Source of the DNA: Jannaschia sp. M317
Lineage (GTDB): Bacteria > Pseudomonadota > Alphaproteobacteria > Rhodobacterales > Rhodobacteraceae
Assembly: GCF_025141175.1 (NCBI RefSeq)
Contig: NZ_CP081155.1
Coordinates: 1,889,001 to 1,953,000, forward strand
Direction: 5' to 3'
Length of the DNA stretch: 64,000 bases
A model generated the notes under the pieces. The model was not told where the DNA came from, searched no databases, and saw nothing but the letters and a program-made list of their open reading frames with translations. Positions 46,410 to 55,124 of this stretch are shown here, piece by piece (position 1 is the stretch's first letter; each line of letters begins with the position of its first letter). The translations under genes and the position numbers were made by a program.

Positions 46410-47603
46410 TCAGCCGCCCGGTGTCACATGCAGGACCGACCCATTGCCAGAGTCGATCAGCACCAGAAAACTGCCGTCCGCCAGGACTTCGATGTCCCGC
46501 ACCCGGCCCACGTCGCGCAGCAGGCGCTCCTCCTCCACGACCACGCCGTCGTCCAGCGACAACCTCACCACGCCGCCGGGGTTCAGCGAGGATGCCAGGA
46601 TGTCGCCGTTCCAATCGCCGAACGCCGCGCCCGCGTGAAAGGCCATGCCCCCCGGTGCGATCACGGGGTCCCAGAAATAGACCGGTTGCTCCAACCCCTC
46701 GCGGACGGCGTCGCCGGACCCGATGGCCCCACCGCGATACCGTTCGCCGTAACTGATGACCGGCCAGCCGTAGTTCAGGCCCGGTTCCGGTCGGTTCAAC
46801 TCATCCCCACCCTTGGGTCCGTGTTCGATGGTCCAGAGCGTGCCATCGGCATCCACAGCCGCGCCCTGAATGTTGCGATGTCCCAAGGACCAGATCGTAT
46901 CGATCGCCCCCGCCACCCCGACGAACGGATTGTCGGCAGGCACCGACCCATCGCGGTTGACGCGGATCACCTTTCCATAGGTCTTGTCCAGGTCCTGCGC
47001 GAACAGCCGCTCCTGCTCCGATGAATGCTCGCCCGTGGTCACCGCGACGGTGCCGTCGGCCAGAAAGACGACGCGGCTGCCAAAATGCATCGGATTGCGC
47101 GAGGCGGGGGCCTGGACGAAGATGTCCTTGACGTCGGCGAGACCACTCAGATCCTTGGCCAGGACACCCCGTGCCGCGGCGGTGGCGCTGCCGCCTTCGA
47201 CAGGTTTGGCATAGGTCAGATAGACCTCGCGCGTCGACGCAAAATCGGGCGCCAGGGCCACGTCCAACAGGCCGCCTTGCCGCGCGGCCAGCACCTCGGG
47301 GGTGCCGGACAGGGGGGGCGATAGCGTGCCGTCGGGTGCCAGATGGCGCAGCCGTCCTGGGCGTTCCGTCACCAACCAACCCGCGTCCCCCGGCAGGGTC
47401 GCAATGCCCCAGGGATGTTCCAGCCCGCCCGCCAGACGCTCCATGTTCAGTGTCACGTCGGACGGGGTCAGCGGTGCGCGGAACTGCTCGCGGAAGGCGG
47501 GCGGGAAATCGGTGTTTTGTGGGCCCCAGTCAAAGTCCTGCGCCGCGACCCCCATAGGGGCGAGCGCGAGGATCAGGGCAGGGGGCATGGCTATGGGGCG
47601 CAT
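46410..47603 (-). CDS. PQQ-dependent sugar dehydrogenase-like (GSDH) exported protein
   Basis: 397 residues. Signal peptide (about 1-24, LILALAPMGVAA-Q) and a six-bladed beta-propeller of the soluble glucose/aldose dehydrogenase (GSDH) family: LERLAGGLEHPWGIATLP-type opening, VTERPGRLRHLAPDG, GGLLDVALAPDFASTREVYL, then SLGHRNIQGAAVDADGTLWT, EHGPKGGDELNRPEPGLNYG and WPVISYGERY. The catalytic His and PQQ-contact Arg/Lys regions appear present. It oxidises sugars in the periplasm if PQQ is available. The start at 47603 matches the signal; the frame opens at 47627. It is convergent with tig. Confidence 0.85.
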   Translation of the reverse strand: MRPIAMPPALILALAPMGVAAQDFDWGPQNTDFPPAFREQFRAPLTPSDVTLNMERLAGGLEHPWGIATLPGDAGWLVTERPGRLRHLAPDGTLSPPLSGTPEVLAARQGGLLDVALAPDFASTREVYLTYAKPVEGGSATAAARGVLAKDLSGLADVKDIFVQAPASRNPMHFGSRVVFLADGTVAVTTGEHSSEQERLFAQDLDKTYGKVIRVNRDGSVPADNPFVGVAGAIDTIWSLGHRNIQGAAVDADGTLWTIEHGPKGGDELNRPEPGLNYGWPVISYGERYRGGAIGSGDAVREGLEQPVYFWDPVIAPGGMAFHAGAAFGDWNGDILASSLNPGGVVRLSLDDGVVVEEERLLRDVGRVRDIEVLADGSFLVLIDSGNGSVLHVTPGG

Positions 47604-47740
47604 CGGCAATCTCCGGTTGCAGGGCATGACACATAGCTAGTGCAGGCATCGCACCGGTCACCTCACCTCTGCGTCAGTGCTGGACCTGAGGACCTGCAGG
47701 GGGCAAACAGGATCCGCCCGCAAGATCCCCGGAGGTGCCG

Positions 47741-49240
47741 ATGGCCAACCCTCTCTACGACCGACTTTTCGGCCGACACGCCGGGCGGGACGCCCCCTTT
47801 GTGCATTTGTCGGACGAGCGCCGCATCAGCTATGCGGATTTCCATACGATGGCCGGGCGCTTTGCGTCGGCGCTGACGGCGATGGGTTTGAACCCCGGCG
47901 ACCGGGTCGCCGTGCAGATCGAAAAATCCGTGGAGGCGCTGGCGCTCTATGCGGCCTGCGTCCGCGCGGGGTTGGTGTTTCTGCCGCTGAATACCGCCTA
48001 TACGCCGGAGGAATTGGGGTACTTCGTCCGCGATTCCGGCGCGGCGCTTTTGGTGTGCGATCCGGGTCGGGCGGCGGCCCTGTCCGCGCTGAATGCGCCA
48101 CGCCTGGAAACCCTGTCGGGCGATGGCAAAGGCACCCTGGCTCTGGCCGCAGCGGGCGCAAATCCGGGCTTCGACACTCTCGACCGAACCTCGGACGACC
48201 TGGCGGCGATCCTTTACACGTCGGGCACGACGGGCCGATCCAAGGGCGCGATGCTGAGCCAGGAAAACCTGCTGTCGAACGCGTTGACCCTGGCCCGGGC
48301 CTGGCGTTTCACCTCAGACGACACGCTGCTGCATGCGCTGCCGATCTTTCACACCCATGGTCTGTTCGTGGCGACCAATGTGGTTCTGGCCACGGGTGGC
48401 GCGATGATCCTGCTGCCGAAATTCGACGCGGGGGCCCTGATCGACGCGATGCCCCGTGCGACCGCCTTGATGGGGGTGCCGACCTTTTATACCCGGTTGC
48501 TGGACGACCCGCGATTCACCGGGGATCTGGTCGCGCATATGCGGCTGTTCACCTCCGGCTCTGCGCCGATGCTGGCCGAGACGCATCGCCAGTTCACCGA
48601 CCGGACAGGCCACCGTATCCTGGAACGTTACGGCATGACCGAAACGAACATGTCGACATCGAACCCCTACGACGGCGACCGCCGCCCCGGCACCGTGGGT
48701 CTGCCCTTGCCGGGGGTAGAGCTGCGGATCATGGCGGATGGGGCACCGGTCCCACCGGGTGAAACGGGAACGATCGAGGTGCGCGGGCCGAACGTCTTCA
48801 AGGGGTATTGGAACATGCCGGAAAAGACGGCGGAGGAGTTGCGGCCCGACGGTTGGTTCGTGACCGGCGACCTGGCCACGCAAGAGCCGGATGGCTACGT
48901 CACCATCGTCGGGCGTGGCAAGGATCTGATCATCTCCGGCGGGTTCAACATCTACCCGAAAGAGCTGGAGCTGCTGCTGGACGTCCAGCCCGGTGTCCTT
49001 GAATCCGCTGTCATCGGCGCGCCTCACCCCGATTTCGGAGAAGCTCCGATCGGGGTGCTGGTCGCTGAACCGGGCGCCACCCTGAACCTGGAGCAGATCG
49101 CGGCAGAGGTTGGACGGCGCCTTGCCCGCTACAAGCACCCCGCCCGCTACGAGGTCGTGAGCGAGCTGCCGCGCAACACCATGGGCAAGGTCCAGAAGGC
49201 CGCATTGCGCGACCGCTACCGCGCGGCGCTGACGGGCTAG
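47741..49240 (+). CDS. matB: Malonyl-CoA synthetase
   Basis: 499 residues, acyl-adenylate-forming enzyme. The AMP motifs are ILYTSGTTGRSKGAMLSQEN, HALPIFHTHGLFVATNVVLA, RILERYGMTETNMSTSNPYD, DGWFVTGDLA, IVGRGKDLIISGGFNIYPKE and the catalytic Lys in PRNTMGKVQKAAL. The sequence LPIFHTHGLF and YGMTETNMSTSNPY are close to known MatB proteins, which activate malonate (or methylmalonate) with CoA. No malonyl-CoA decarboxylase is beside it. GGAGG lies five bases before the ATG at 47741; GTG at 47735 is less likely. It is divergent from the PQQ gene. Confidence 0.9.
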   Translation: MANPLYDRLFGRHAGRDAPFVHLSDERRISYADFHTMAGRFASALTAMGLNPGDRVAVQIEKSVEALALYAACVRAGLVFLPLNTAYTPEELGYFVRDSGAALLVCDPGRAAALSALNAPRLETLSGDGKGTLALAAAGANPGFDTLDRTSDDLAAILYTSGTTGRSKGAMLSQENLLSNALTLARAWRFTSDDTLLHALPIFHTHGLFVATNVVLATGGAMILLPKFDAGALIDAMPRATALMGVPTFYTRLLDDPRFTGDLVAHMRLFTSGSAPMLAETHRQFTDRTGHRILERYGMTETNMSTSNPYDGDRRPGTVGLPLPGVELRIMADGAPVPPGETGTIEVRGPNVFKGYWNMPEKTAEELRPDGWFVTGDLATQEPDGYVTIVGRGKDLIISGGFNIYPKELELLLDVQPGVLESAVIGAPHPDFGEAPIGVLVAEPGATLNLEQIAAEVGRRLARYKHPARYEVVSELPRNTMGKVQKAALRDRYRAALTG

Positions 49241-49333
49241 GGGGCTGCCCAGACAGTATCGGGTTGAGTTTGGTGCCCCTTGAGGGCCAAGCGCCTGCCC
49301 TTCGACAGGGGGACCAACATTGCCTGCGGGGGG

Positions 49334-49373
49334 CCGGGGGCCGTGCCCCCGGCGGATCGGCCCGCAGGGCCGA
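49334..49373. repeat. Two tandem GC-rich hairpins (repeat copy)
   Basis: CCGGGGGC-CGT-GCCCCCGG (49334-49352) and TCGGCCC-GCA-GGGCCGA (49357-49373), the same order and loop pattern as the second and third hairpins at 41044-41083. It lies between convergent matB and the nucleotidase gene. Together with 8658-8672 it shows a dispersed intergenic repeat family. Confidence 0.7.
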
Positions 49374-49377
49374 CACC

Positions 49378-51336
49378 TTACATCGTCATGCGGAACCGCA
49401 AGAACCCCGCGTCAGAGACGCCGGCCTCTTCCAGAGAGACACCCGGCACGCCGTCAGCATAGGAGGCCCCGCCCGGTCCAGTTTCGAAGATCGCGGTCGT
49501 GCCCTCCATCGGGACAAAGGACCAGTTGCCGTCCGCCGAGGGGCTGATGGTGCCCTGTTCGACGATGTAGCGGACGATCACGTCGCGGTTGGTGTCCGGC
49601 GCCTCCAGGATGATCGTCGATCCGTCGGCTCCGGGGAAAGATCCACCGCCAGAGGCGCGGTAGTTGTTGGTGGCGATCACGAATTCTGCGGTCATGTCCA
49701 GCGGCGCGCCGTCGTAAGTCAGATCCACGATGCGGTTTGCCCCCGCGTTCACCACCGCCCCGTCACGGTCGAAGCGGGCAGGCTGCGACAGGTCGATGCG
49801 ATAGCTGACCCCGTCGATGACGTCGAAGTTGTAGCTGGGGAAATCCGGGTTCAGCAGGATCGCGTCCTGGGCCCCGGCCTCGACCTGGTTGAACATGCCA
49901 GCCGAACGTTCCAGCCAATCCTTGACCTGCTGGCCCGTGACCTTCACGGCGCGCACCGTGTTCGGATACAGGTACAGGTCCGCCACGTTGCGGATCGCCA
50001 CGTCGCCTGCCGGGACGTCGGTGAAATACTCCGGCCCGCCCCGGCCACCGGCCTTGAACGGTGCGGCCGCCGACAGGATCGGCAGGCCCGCGTGTTCGGT
50101 GCCGGCCAGCAGCTGCTCGACGTACCATTTCTGCGCGATGGATACGATCTGGACCGAGGGGTCATCGGCCACCAGCGCGAAATAGGAATGCAACGGCGCG
50201 TCGGTCTTGCCCACGGCGCGGCGGACGTAGGCCAGCGTGTCGTCGTGATCTTTCTGCGTGGCGGCCAGAACCTCCGCGTTGCTTTCGACCTGCGGCTGCC
50301 AGGACCGATCCTCCTGCCGGATGGCGATGGGCCGCAGCTCCTGCTCGGAGGCGGCAATACGCCAGCCGCTGCCATCGCGTTCCAGCATCAGGTCGATCAG
50401 CCCCATGTGAGACCCCCAGAAACCGGGCATCACAGCGGGCTTGCCGTGGATCGTGCCGGCGGCGGCATCGACGCCCTCGATCCCCTCATAGGCGCTGCCG
50501 GGGAATTCGCGGTGGTGGTGGCCGGTCAGGACGACGTCGATACCGGGCACAGCGGCCAGCGGGATCGAGGCGTTTTCCATCATGTCCTCGTGCTGCGCCG
50601 CGCCGATGCCCGAGTGCGACAAAGCGATGACAATGTCGGCCCCCTGTTCCTTCATCTGGGGGACATAGGCTTCGGCGGCGGCGACGATGTCGCGCACGGT
50701 GACGTTGCCTTCCAGATGGCGGCGGTCCCACTGCATGATCTGCGGGGGCGTAAAGCCGATGATCCCGATCTTGATCGGATGCTCGGCCCCTGCGCCGTCG
50801 GTCAGGGTGCGGTCCAGAATGGCATAGGGTGGGACCAGGGTGGTGTCGTCGGTGATCGACGCGCCCGCCTCCTTCACGACGTTGGCAAGAACAACGGGGA
50901 ACCCGGCACCGGCCAGGGATTTCATCAGGAAATCAAGACCGTAGTTGAATTCATGGTTGCCCACGGTGGCCCCGTCGAAACCAACGGTGTTCATGGCGGC
51001 AATGACCGGGTGCAGGTCGCCTTCTTTCATGCCCCGTTCGTAAGCGATGTAGTCGCCCATCGGGTTGCCCTGCAGAAAATCGCCATTGTCGAGCACCAGC
51101 GCATTGCCGCTTTCGGCGCGCACGTTTTCGATCAGGGCGGCGGTGCGGGCCAGGCCGACGGTGTCCACCTCCCGGTCGCCATAATAGTCGTAGGGCCAGA
51201 CGTGGACGTGCAGGTCGGTCGTTTCGCAGATCCGCAGATGCGCCTGACCGGCCTGGGCGCGGGCGGCAAAGGGATGGACAATGACCAGACCGGTGGCGGC
51301 GGTGCTGGCGAGAAAGTCGCGGCGTGTAAGGGGCAT
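49378..51336 (-). CDS. cpdB: Periplasmic bifunctional 2',3'-cyclic nucleotide phosphodiesterase / 3'-nucleotidase-like protein, Tat-exported
   Basis: 652 residues. The N-terminus MPLTRRDFLASTAATGLVIV is a twin-arginine signal. The metallophosphatase domain follows, with ICETTDLHVHVWPYDYYGDR, VLDNGDFLQGNPMGDYIAYE, TVGNHEFNYGLDFLMKSLAG and VVLTGHHHREFPG, which together supply the two-metal site. The C-terminal 5'-nucleotidase specificity domain has FVIATNNYRASGGGSFPG. Members salvage nucleotides outside the cytoplasm; CpdB is the best match by the YDYYGD pattern. The start at 51336 matches the signal; the ORF opens at 51369. It ends beside a repeat. Confidence 0.88.
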   Translation of the reverse strand: MPLTRRDFLASTAATGLVIVHPFAARAQAGQAHLRICETTDLHVHVWPYDYYGDREVDTVGLARTAALIENVRAESGNALVLDNGDFLQGNPMGDYIAYERGMKEGDLHPVIAAMNTVGFDGATVGNHEFNYGLDFLMKSLAGAGFPVVLANVVKEAGASITDDTTLVPPYAILDRTLTDGAGAEHPIKIGIIGFTPPQIMQWDRRHLEGNVTVRDIVAAAEAYVPQMKEQGADIVIALSHSGIGAAQHEDMMENASIPLAAVPGIDVVLTGHHHREFPGSAYEGIEGVDAAAGTIHGKPAVMPGFWGSHMGLIDLMLERDGSGWRIAASEQELRPIAIRQEDRSWQPQVESNAEVLAATQKDHDDTLAYVRRAVGKTDAPLHSYFALVADDPSVQIVSIAQKWYVEQLLAGTEHAGLPILSAAAPFKAGGRGGPEYFTDVPAGDVAIRNVADLYLYPNTVRAVKVTGQQVKDWLERSAGMFNQVEAGAQDAILLNPDFPSYNFDVIDGVSYRIDLSQPARFDRDGAVVNAGANRIVDLTYDGAPLDMTAEFVIATNNYRASGGGSFPGADGSTIILEAPDTNRDVIVRYIVEQGTISPSADGNWSFVPMEGTTAIFETGPGGASYADGVPGVSLEEAGVSDAGFLRFRMTM

Positions 51337-51435
51337 GGCAGGTCTCCGGCAAGGTGATTCCGCCGCCATGTTACGCCCTAAGATGACGTGCGCACGACAT
51401 TTCCTTGCGTCAGCCCAATCAGAGCGCGCCGCGGG

Positions 51436-51792
51436 TCAAGTCCGTGGTCGGGCCGCTGCCTCCAATGCCAGGATGTCCGTCGCAGGCAACTGCGACAGGC
51501 GGACCCGCGTCTCGGCCGGGATCAGCCCGCGCAATTGCAGATCCAGATACCGCAGACAGCAAACCCGCAGGAAGGACGTGAAATTGCCGATGTCATGCCC
51601 GGCATCCAGGCTCTCGTTGTAGAGCCGGTGGAGGAGTTGCGGGACGCTCAGGTCGTCCCGCGCGCCGATGGCCTCCAACACCTGCCAGAACAGCGCCTCC
51701 AACCGGACGGAGGTGACCATGCCGTCCATGCGAAACGACCGCGTTTGCGGTGTCCACTGCGCGGGATCGGCGTCGATGAACAGCTGGCACAT
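51436..51792 (-). CDS. Ribbon-helix-helix domain protein (RHH_4)
   Basis: 118 residues. MCQLFIDADPAQWTPQTRSF is the conserved N-terminus; RMDGMVTSVRLEALFWQVLE is the beta-strand and helix-turn of the ribbon-helix-helix fold (PF13467 type), and RLYNESLDAGHDIGNFTSFL, RVCCLRYLDLQLRGLI the C-terminal helices. These proteins are probably DNA-binding dimers; targets are unknown. It is followed upstream by the muconolactone isomerase-like gene after only 12 bases, so the two are likely to share a transcript. Confidence 0.8.
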   Translation of the reverse strand: MCQLFIDADPAQWTPQTRSFRMDGMVTSVRLEALFWQVLEAIGARDDLSVPQLLHRLYNESLDAGHDIGNFTSFLRVCCLRYLDLQLRGLIPAETRVRLSQLPATDILALEAAARPRT

Positions 51793-51804
51793 GGCAAGGC
51801 CCCC

Positions 51805-52119
51805 TTAGCGGCCGAGACGTTCCTTTACGTCGGCGGCAAAGTCTTCGTAGCGGCGCAGGCTCTTGACCTCTACCTGAACGTGGTTGCCCATCTTCTGCAT
51901 GATCGGCAGGTCGAACAGAATCCGGTCCAGATCGTCCGGCGTCTCGACGTCCACGATGGCCAGAACCTTGCGCTCGCCCACCACCTTCCACAGGTCGCGC
52001 ACGACGCCTGCGGATTTGGCCCCAAGGGCGGCGTCCGCCTCTTCGGCCCAGACGCCCAGCAGGCCCTGCTGTGCCATGGTGGAATCGTATTCAACGGTGA
52101 AATCAAGTCTATAGAGCAT
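51805..52119 (-). CDS. Muconolactone isomerase-like small protein
   Basis: 104 residues: MLYRLDFTVEYDSTMAQQGL, then VRDLWKVVGERKVLAIVDVE, TPDDLDRILFDLPIMQKMGN and HVQVEVKSLRRYEDFA. The ferredoxin-like alpha+beta pattern matches the muconolactone delta-isomerase family and small YciI-like proteins. The N-terminal MLYRLDFTV and the RxLWKV..RxVLAIVDVE block support this. The aromatic catabolic genes are absent, so the true function is open. GGGAGGGG precedes the ATG. It is close behind the VOC gene. Confidence 0.7.
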   Translation of the reverse strand: MLYRLDFTVEYDSTMAQQGLLGVWAEEADAALGAKSAGVVRDLWKVVGERKVLAIVDVETPDDLDRILFDLPIMQKMGNHVQVEVKSLRRYEDFAADVKERLGR

Positions 52120-52147
52120 CTTATCCCCTCCCAAGGATGTGGTGATG

Positions 52148-52543
52148 TCAGGTAAAGCGGCCCAGGCGGGCCATGACCTCGATCTGATAGCCATCGGGGT
52201 CGGCAACGAAAAAGAACCGGGCAAAGGGGGCGCCGTCGCGGTCAAAATCGACGATCTTGCGCGGGGCGGCCCCCATGTCGGTCAGCCGCGCGTGCGTGTC
52301 TTCCAGATCGTCGACGACAAGGGCCAGGTGGCCGTAGCCGTCGCCCAGATCATAGGGTTCCGTCTGGCTGTCGTTGATCGTCAACTCCAACTCGAACCCG
52401 CCGGGTTCTGACGCCATGTAGATCAGCGTGAAACCGTCGAACGGAAACCGCCCGACGATCTTCAACCCGAACGCCGCCTCGTAGAACGCGACGGAGCGCG
52501 CTTCTTCGAGGACCCGGATCATGCTGTGAGCTAGTTTGGTCAT
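52148..52543 (-). CDS. Glyoxalase/VOC-superfamily protein (lactoylglutathione lyase-like)
   Basis: 131 residues. HSMIRVLEEARSVAFYEAAF, then GLKIVGRFPFDGFTLIYMAS, GGFELELTINDSQTEPYDLG, GYGHLALVVDDLEDTHARLT and FFFVADPDGYQIEVMARLG form one pair of beta-alpha-beta-beta-beta modules of the VOC fold. The metal-ligand His (H6-like HSMIRV and GHLALVV) and Glu (GFELELT, YQIEVM) positions fit glyoxalase I. GGAGG sits six bases before the ATG at 52543. Close spacing with the isomerase-like gene suggests a shared transcript. Confidence 0.87.
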   Translation of the reverse strand: MTKLAHSMIRVLEEARSVAFYEAAFGLKIVGRFPFDGFTLIYMASEPGGFELELTINDSQTEPYDLGDGYGHLALVVDDLEDTHARLTDMGAAPRKIVDFDRDGAPFARFFFVADPDGYQIEVMARLGRFT

Positions 52544-52660
52544 TCTGTCCTCCCTCATCGCCTGGATAGCAGGCCTGCGGGCGCAACGGGTATTACGTCC
52601 TTAATACGCGCGACTTTCGTAGTCCGGTGGCCTTGCGGACCGGTCTGGTCCGGCCGACTG

Positions 52661-53443
52661 CTACGCCTCGCGCTTGCGCGCCACGGTGACAACTTGCGTA
52701 ATGGTGAAGAAAAACCGTCCGTCACGGTCCAGCGCAAACTGCTCATCGAACCAGGCCTGCGCCACCTTCTCGGGGACCTCGCCGCTGCTGACGGCAAAGG
52801 CGCGCATGAGATGCAGCATCGTCATCGCCAGTCCATCCGGCTTTAGCCGATGGTCCACAAAAGGTACCGGCACCTGAGACGTTACCTCATGTCCCTGCGC
52901 GCGGATCAATCCGGGCAGTAGGGCGGGCACCTCGCCGCAGGTGAAATGGCCATCCCAGGCGCTACGTACCCGCGACATCCGTTCATGATCGTCGCTGTGC
53001 CAGGAAAAGGTGCCGAAATGCAGGTCAGCGATGACGAGCCGGCCACCCGGTCGGATGCAGCGCAGCGCGTCGGCCACTGCGGCATCCAGATCGTCCAGAT
53101 ACTCGAAAACCTGAACCGAAACGGCCCCGTCCGCGACGCCGTCTGGCACCGGTAGGGCATCGGCGCGTCCCGCGAGGATCTCGATCTGCGGCGTATCGGC
53201 ATTACGCGCGCGCGCCAGGCTTCGCATGTCGTCGCTTGGATCGATCCCGATGATCCGTCCTTCTGTCCCTACGGCACGGGCCAGTTCTTCGGCCAGCAAA
53301 CCGCTGCCGCATCCGATGTCCAACAGCGTCTCGCCCGGGAGAGGTGTCAGCGCGTCGAAAGAGGCGCGTCTGCGCCGGGTCATGTCGGCCCCCTGATAGG
53401 CCGTATCCAATAATCGCGCCGTGTCCGCGTCGAAGGTCAGCAT
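52661..53443 (-). CDS. SAM-dependent methyltransferase
   Basis: 260 residues. Class I methyltransferase: LDTAYQGADMTRRRRASFDA, the SAM glycine motif LLDIGCGSGLLAEELARAVG, GIDPSDDMRSLARARN, GRADALPVPDGVADGAVSVQ and CIRPGGRLVIADLHFGTFSW. The core resembles the UbiE/arsenite or menaquinone methyltransferase-like branch, with the TYR/TRRRR acceptor region near the N-terminus. The C-terminal half does not show a specific acceptor signature. It stands alone on the minus strand with 115 bases upstream of rplI and cannot be given a substrate. Confidence 0.85.
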   Translation of the reverse strand: MLTFDADTARLLDTAYQGADMTRRRRASFDALTPLPGETLLDIGCGSGLLAEELARAVGTEGRIIGIDPSDDMRSLARARNADTPQIEILAGRADALPVPDGVADGAVSVQVFEYLDDLDAAVADALRCIRPGGRLVIADLHFGTFSWHSDDHERMSRVRSAWDGHFTCGEVPALLPGLIRAQGHEVTSQVPVPFVDHRLKPDGLAMTMLHLMRAFAVSSGEVPEKVAQAWFDEQFALDRDGRFFFTITQVVTVARKREA

Positions 53444-53508
53444 CGTTGGCCCCCCTTTGGGTCCGAACTGTCAGCGTACCACAAATGCGGATCTTCTGCG
53501 CGCATACG

Positions 53509-53536
53509 AAAAAGGCCGCCCCGAAGGGCGGCCTTT
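53509..53536 (-). terminator. Rho-independent terminator of the rpsF-rpsR-rplI operon
   Basis: On the minus strand AAAGGCCGCCC, loop TTCG, GGGCGGCCTTT then TTT: a perfect 11-bp stem and U-run, 21 bases after the rplI stop. Confidence 0.9.
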
Positions 53537-53557
53537 AATCTTAGTCGTCGGAGGCGA

Positions 53558-54184
53558 TCAGACGGGCTGATCGTCGCCGCTGTTGCCTTCGGGCGTGTCG
53601 ACCGGGCCGGCGTCGTCGAATTCATCGGCAGCGCCGCCGATGTCGTCGAACAGGTTCGAAATCTCGAACTCGGCGGCAGCCTCTTCTTCGGCGGCCAGTT
53701 CCTGGATGGACTTGCCCGCGGCCTGAAGCTCGGCCTCTTCGGCGGAACGCGCGACGTTCAGCTCGATCTCGACCTCGACTTCGGGGTGCAGGATCACGGT
53801 GACCTTGTGCAGGCCCAGGTCCTTGATCGGGGCCTGAAGGGCGACCTGAGCGCGGCTGACGGTGAACCCGCCATCGGTCGCGGCTTCGGCGGCGTCACGG
53901 GTGGTGACAGAGCCATAGAGCGCGCCCGAGTCGGAGGCCTGCCGGATGATGACGAACTGCTCGCCGTCCAGCTTGGCGCCCAGCGCCTCGGCCTCTTTTT
54001 TGGTTTCCAGGTTGTCGGCTTCCAGCTGGGACTTGCGCCCCTCGAAAGCGGCGACATTCGCCTCGGACGCGGTCAGCGCCTTGCCCTGCGGCAGCAGGAA
54101 GTTGCGCGCATAGCCGGGCTTGACGTCGACGACGTCGCCCATCTGGCCCAGCTTGGCCACGCGTTCCAGAAGGATCAGTTGCAT
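53558..54184 (-). CDS. rplI: 50S ribosomal protein L9
   Basis: 208 residues. The N-terminal L9 domain is [40 protein letters not shown], followed by the long connecting helix and the C-terminal rRNA-binding domain ([20 protein letters not shown] to [20 protein letters not shown]). After about residue 155 an acidic tail of about 50 residues ([20 protein letters not shown], ending GNSGDDQPV) extends beyond the usual 150-residue length. Such tails are found in other Rhodobacteraceae L9 proteins. It is the last gene of the rpsF-rpsR-rplI operon, 12 bases from rpsR. Confidence 0.96.
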   Translation of the reverse strand: MQLILLERVAKLGQMGDVVDVKPGYARNFLLPQGKALTASEANVAAFEGRKSQLEADNLETKKEAEALGAKLDGEQFVIIRQASDSGALYGSVTTRDAAEAATDGGFTVSRAQVALQAPIKDLGLHKVTVILHPEVEVEIELNVARSAEEAELQAAGKSIQELAAEEEAAAEFEISNLFDDIGGAADEFDDAGPVDTPEGNSGDDQPV

Positions 54185-54196
54185 GTGCTCGTCTCC

Positions 54197-54424
54197 TTAT
54201 TTCACGGCGTAGGGCAGCAGGGCGAGGAACCGGGCGCGCTTGATCGCACGGGCGAGGCGACGCTGGTTCTTGGCCGAAACGGCGGTGATACGGGCCGGGA
54301 CGATCTTGCCACGCTCAGAGATGTAACGCTGAAGCAGGCGCGTGTCCTTGTAGTCGATCTTCGGGGCGTTGGGGCCATCGAAGGGATCGGTCTTGCGACG
54401 GCGGAAGAAGGGTTTGGCAGCCAT
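54197..54424 (-). CDS. rpsR: 30S ribosomal protein S18
   Basis: 75 residues. [20 protein letters not shown] and [53 protein letters not shown] cover the complete family signature, binding S6 on the small-subunit platform. It is between rpsF and rplI in the conserved order, with short gaps on both sides. Confidence 0.98.
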   Translation of the reverse strand: MAAKPFFRRRKTDPFDGPNAPKIDYKDTRLLQRYISERGKIVPARITAVSAKNQRRLARAIKRARFLALLPYAVK

Positions 54425-54436
54425 TGTCCGGTCTCC

Positions 54437-54790
54437 TTATCGACGTTCGCGGCGCTCGGAGCGCTCGTCACGTTTCTGCATCTGGACCGAGGGGCCCTCT
54501 TCGTGGGCGTCGACCTTGACGGTCAGGACGCGCATCACGTCGTCGTGCAGACGGGCCAGACGCTCCATCTCCTGCACGGCGGCCGAAGGGGCGTCGGTGC
54601 GCAGGAAGGCGTAGTGGCCCTTGCGATTCTTGTTGATCTTGTAGGCCATGGTCTTCACGCCCCAATACTCGCTTTCGACGACGGTGCCGCCGTTGTCCGC
54701 GAGAACGGTGCTGAAGTGTTCGACAAGGCCTTCGGCCTGCGCGTTGGACAGATCCTGACGCGCGATCATGACATGCTCATAGAGCGGCAT
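54437..54790 (-). CDS. rpsF: 30S ribosomal protein S6
   Basis: 117 residues. MPLYEHVMIARQDLSNAQAE, STVLADNGGTVVESEYWGVK, TMAYKINKNRKGHYAFLRTD and HDDVMRVLTVKVDAHEEGPS are the conserved S6 blocks. S6 binds S18 and 16S rRNA; in many bacteria it autoregulates the operon through an mRNA structure. The ATG at 54790 is right; the ORF is open further back to 54952. First gene of rpsF-rpsR-rplI; its promoter should lie in 54791-55124. Confidence 0.97.
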   Translation of the reverse strand: MPLYEHVMIARQDLSNAQAEGLVEHFSTVLADNGGTVVESEYWGVKTMAYKINKNRKGHYAFLRTDAPSAAVQEMERLARLHDDVMRVLTVKVDAHEEGPSVQMQKRDERSERRERR

Positions 54791-55124
54791 GTGAGCTCCT
54801 GTTTTTCTATCGCGTGTTTCATAGTCCGGACTAGAACCCGCCGCCCGGACACGAGAGGCCACGCAGAACATTCGTCTGGCGGGATGGGCGGGGTATAGCG
54901 ATCCGGGGGAAGGGCGCAAGGGGGCGCAGACCGGTTTGGAGCAGGCATCCATCGACGGGCCCGGCGGGGGCGACAGGCAGGGGCGTGGCGGCGGTCAGGC
55001 CAACGGTGCCCTGCATCACGTCGCGGCGCGCTTACGCACAGAACCTGTTTGCGGATCGGTCTTGGTCTTTTTTGCTGCACGGTCAATCTGTCACCCATCG
55101 TAACCCACCCCACCGGAGCCTTCC
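54791..55124. other. 334-base intergenic region between rpsF and the YceI gene
   Basis: This divergent region must carry the promoters of rpsF (minus) and the YceI-like gene (plus). Short open frames across it are unconvincing (Pro/Arg-rich shadows). AT-rich stretches suitable for a promoter lie at 54795-54840 on the rpsF side and at 55060-55110 on the YceI side, but I cannot name a clear -35/-10 pair. No rpsF-type S6/S18 leader structure was identified by eye. Confidence 0.5.

Noticed and set aside
49264..51357. A 697-codon open frame antisense to the nucleotidase gene
   Set aside because: Shadow frame; the nucleotidase has a Tat signal and complete metal-site motifs on the minus strand.
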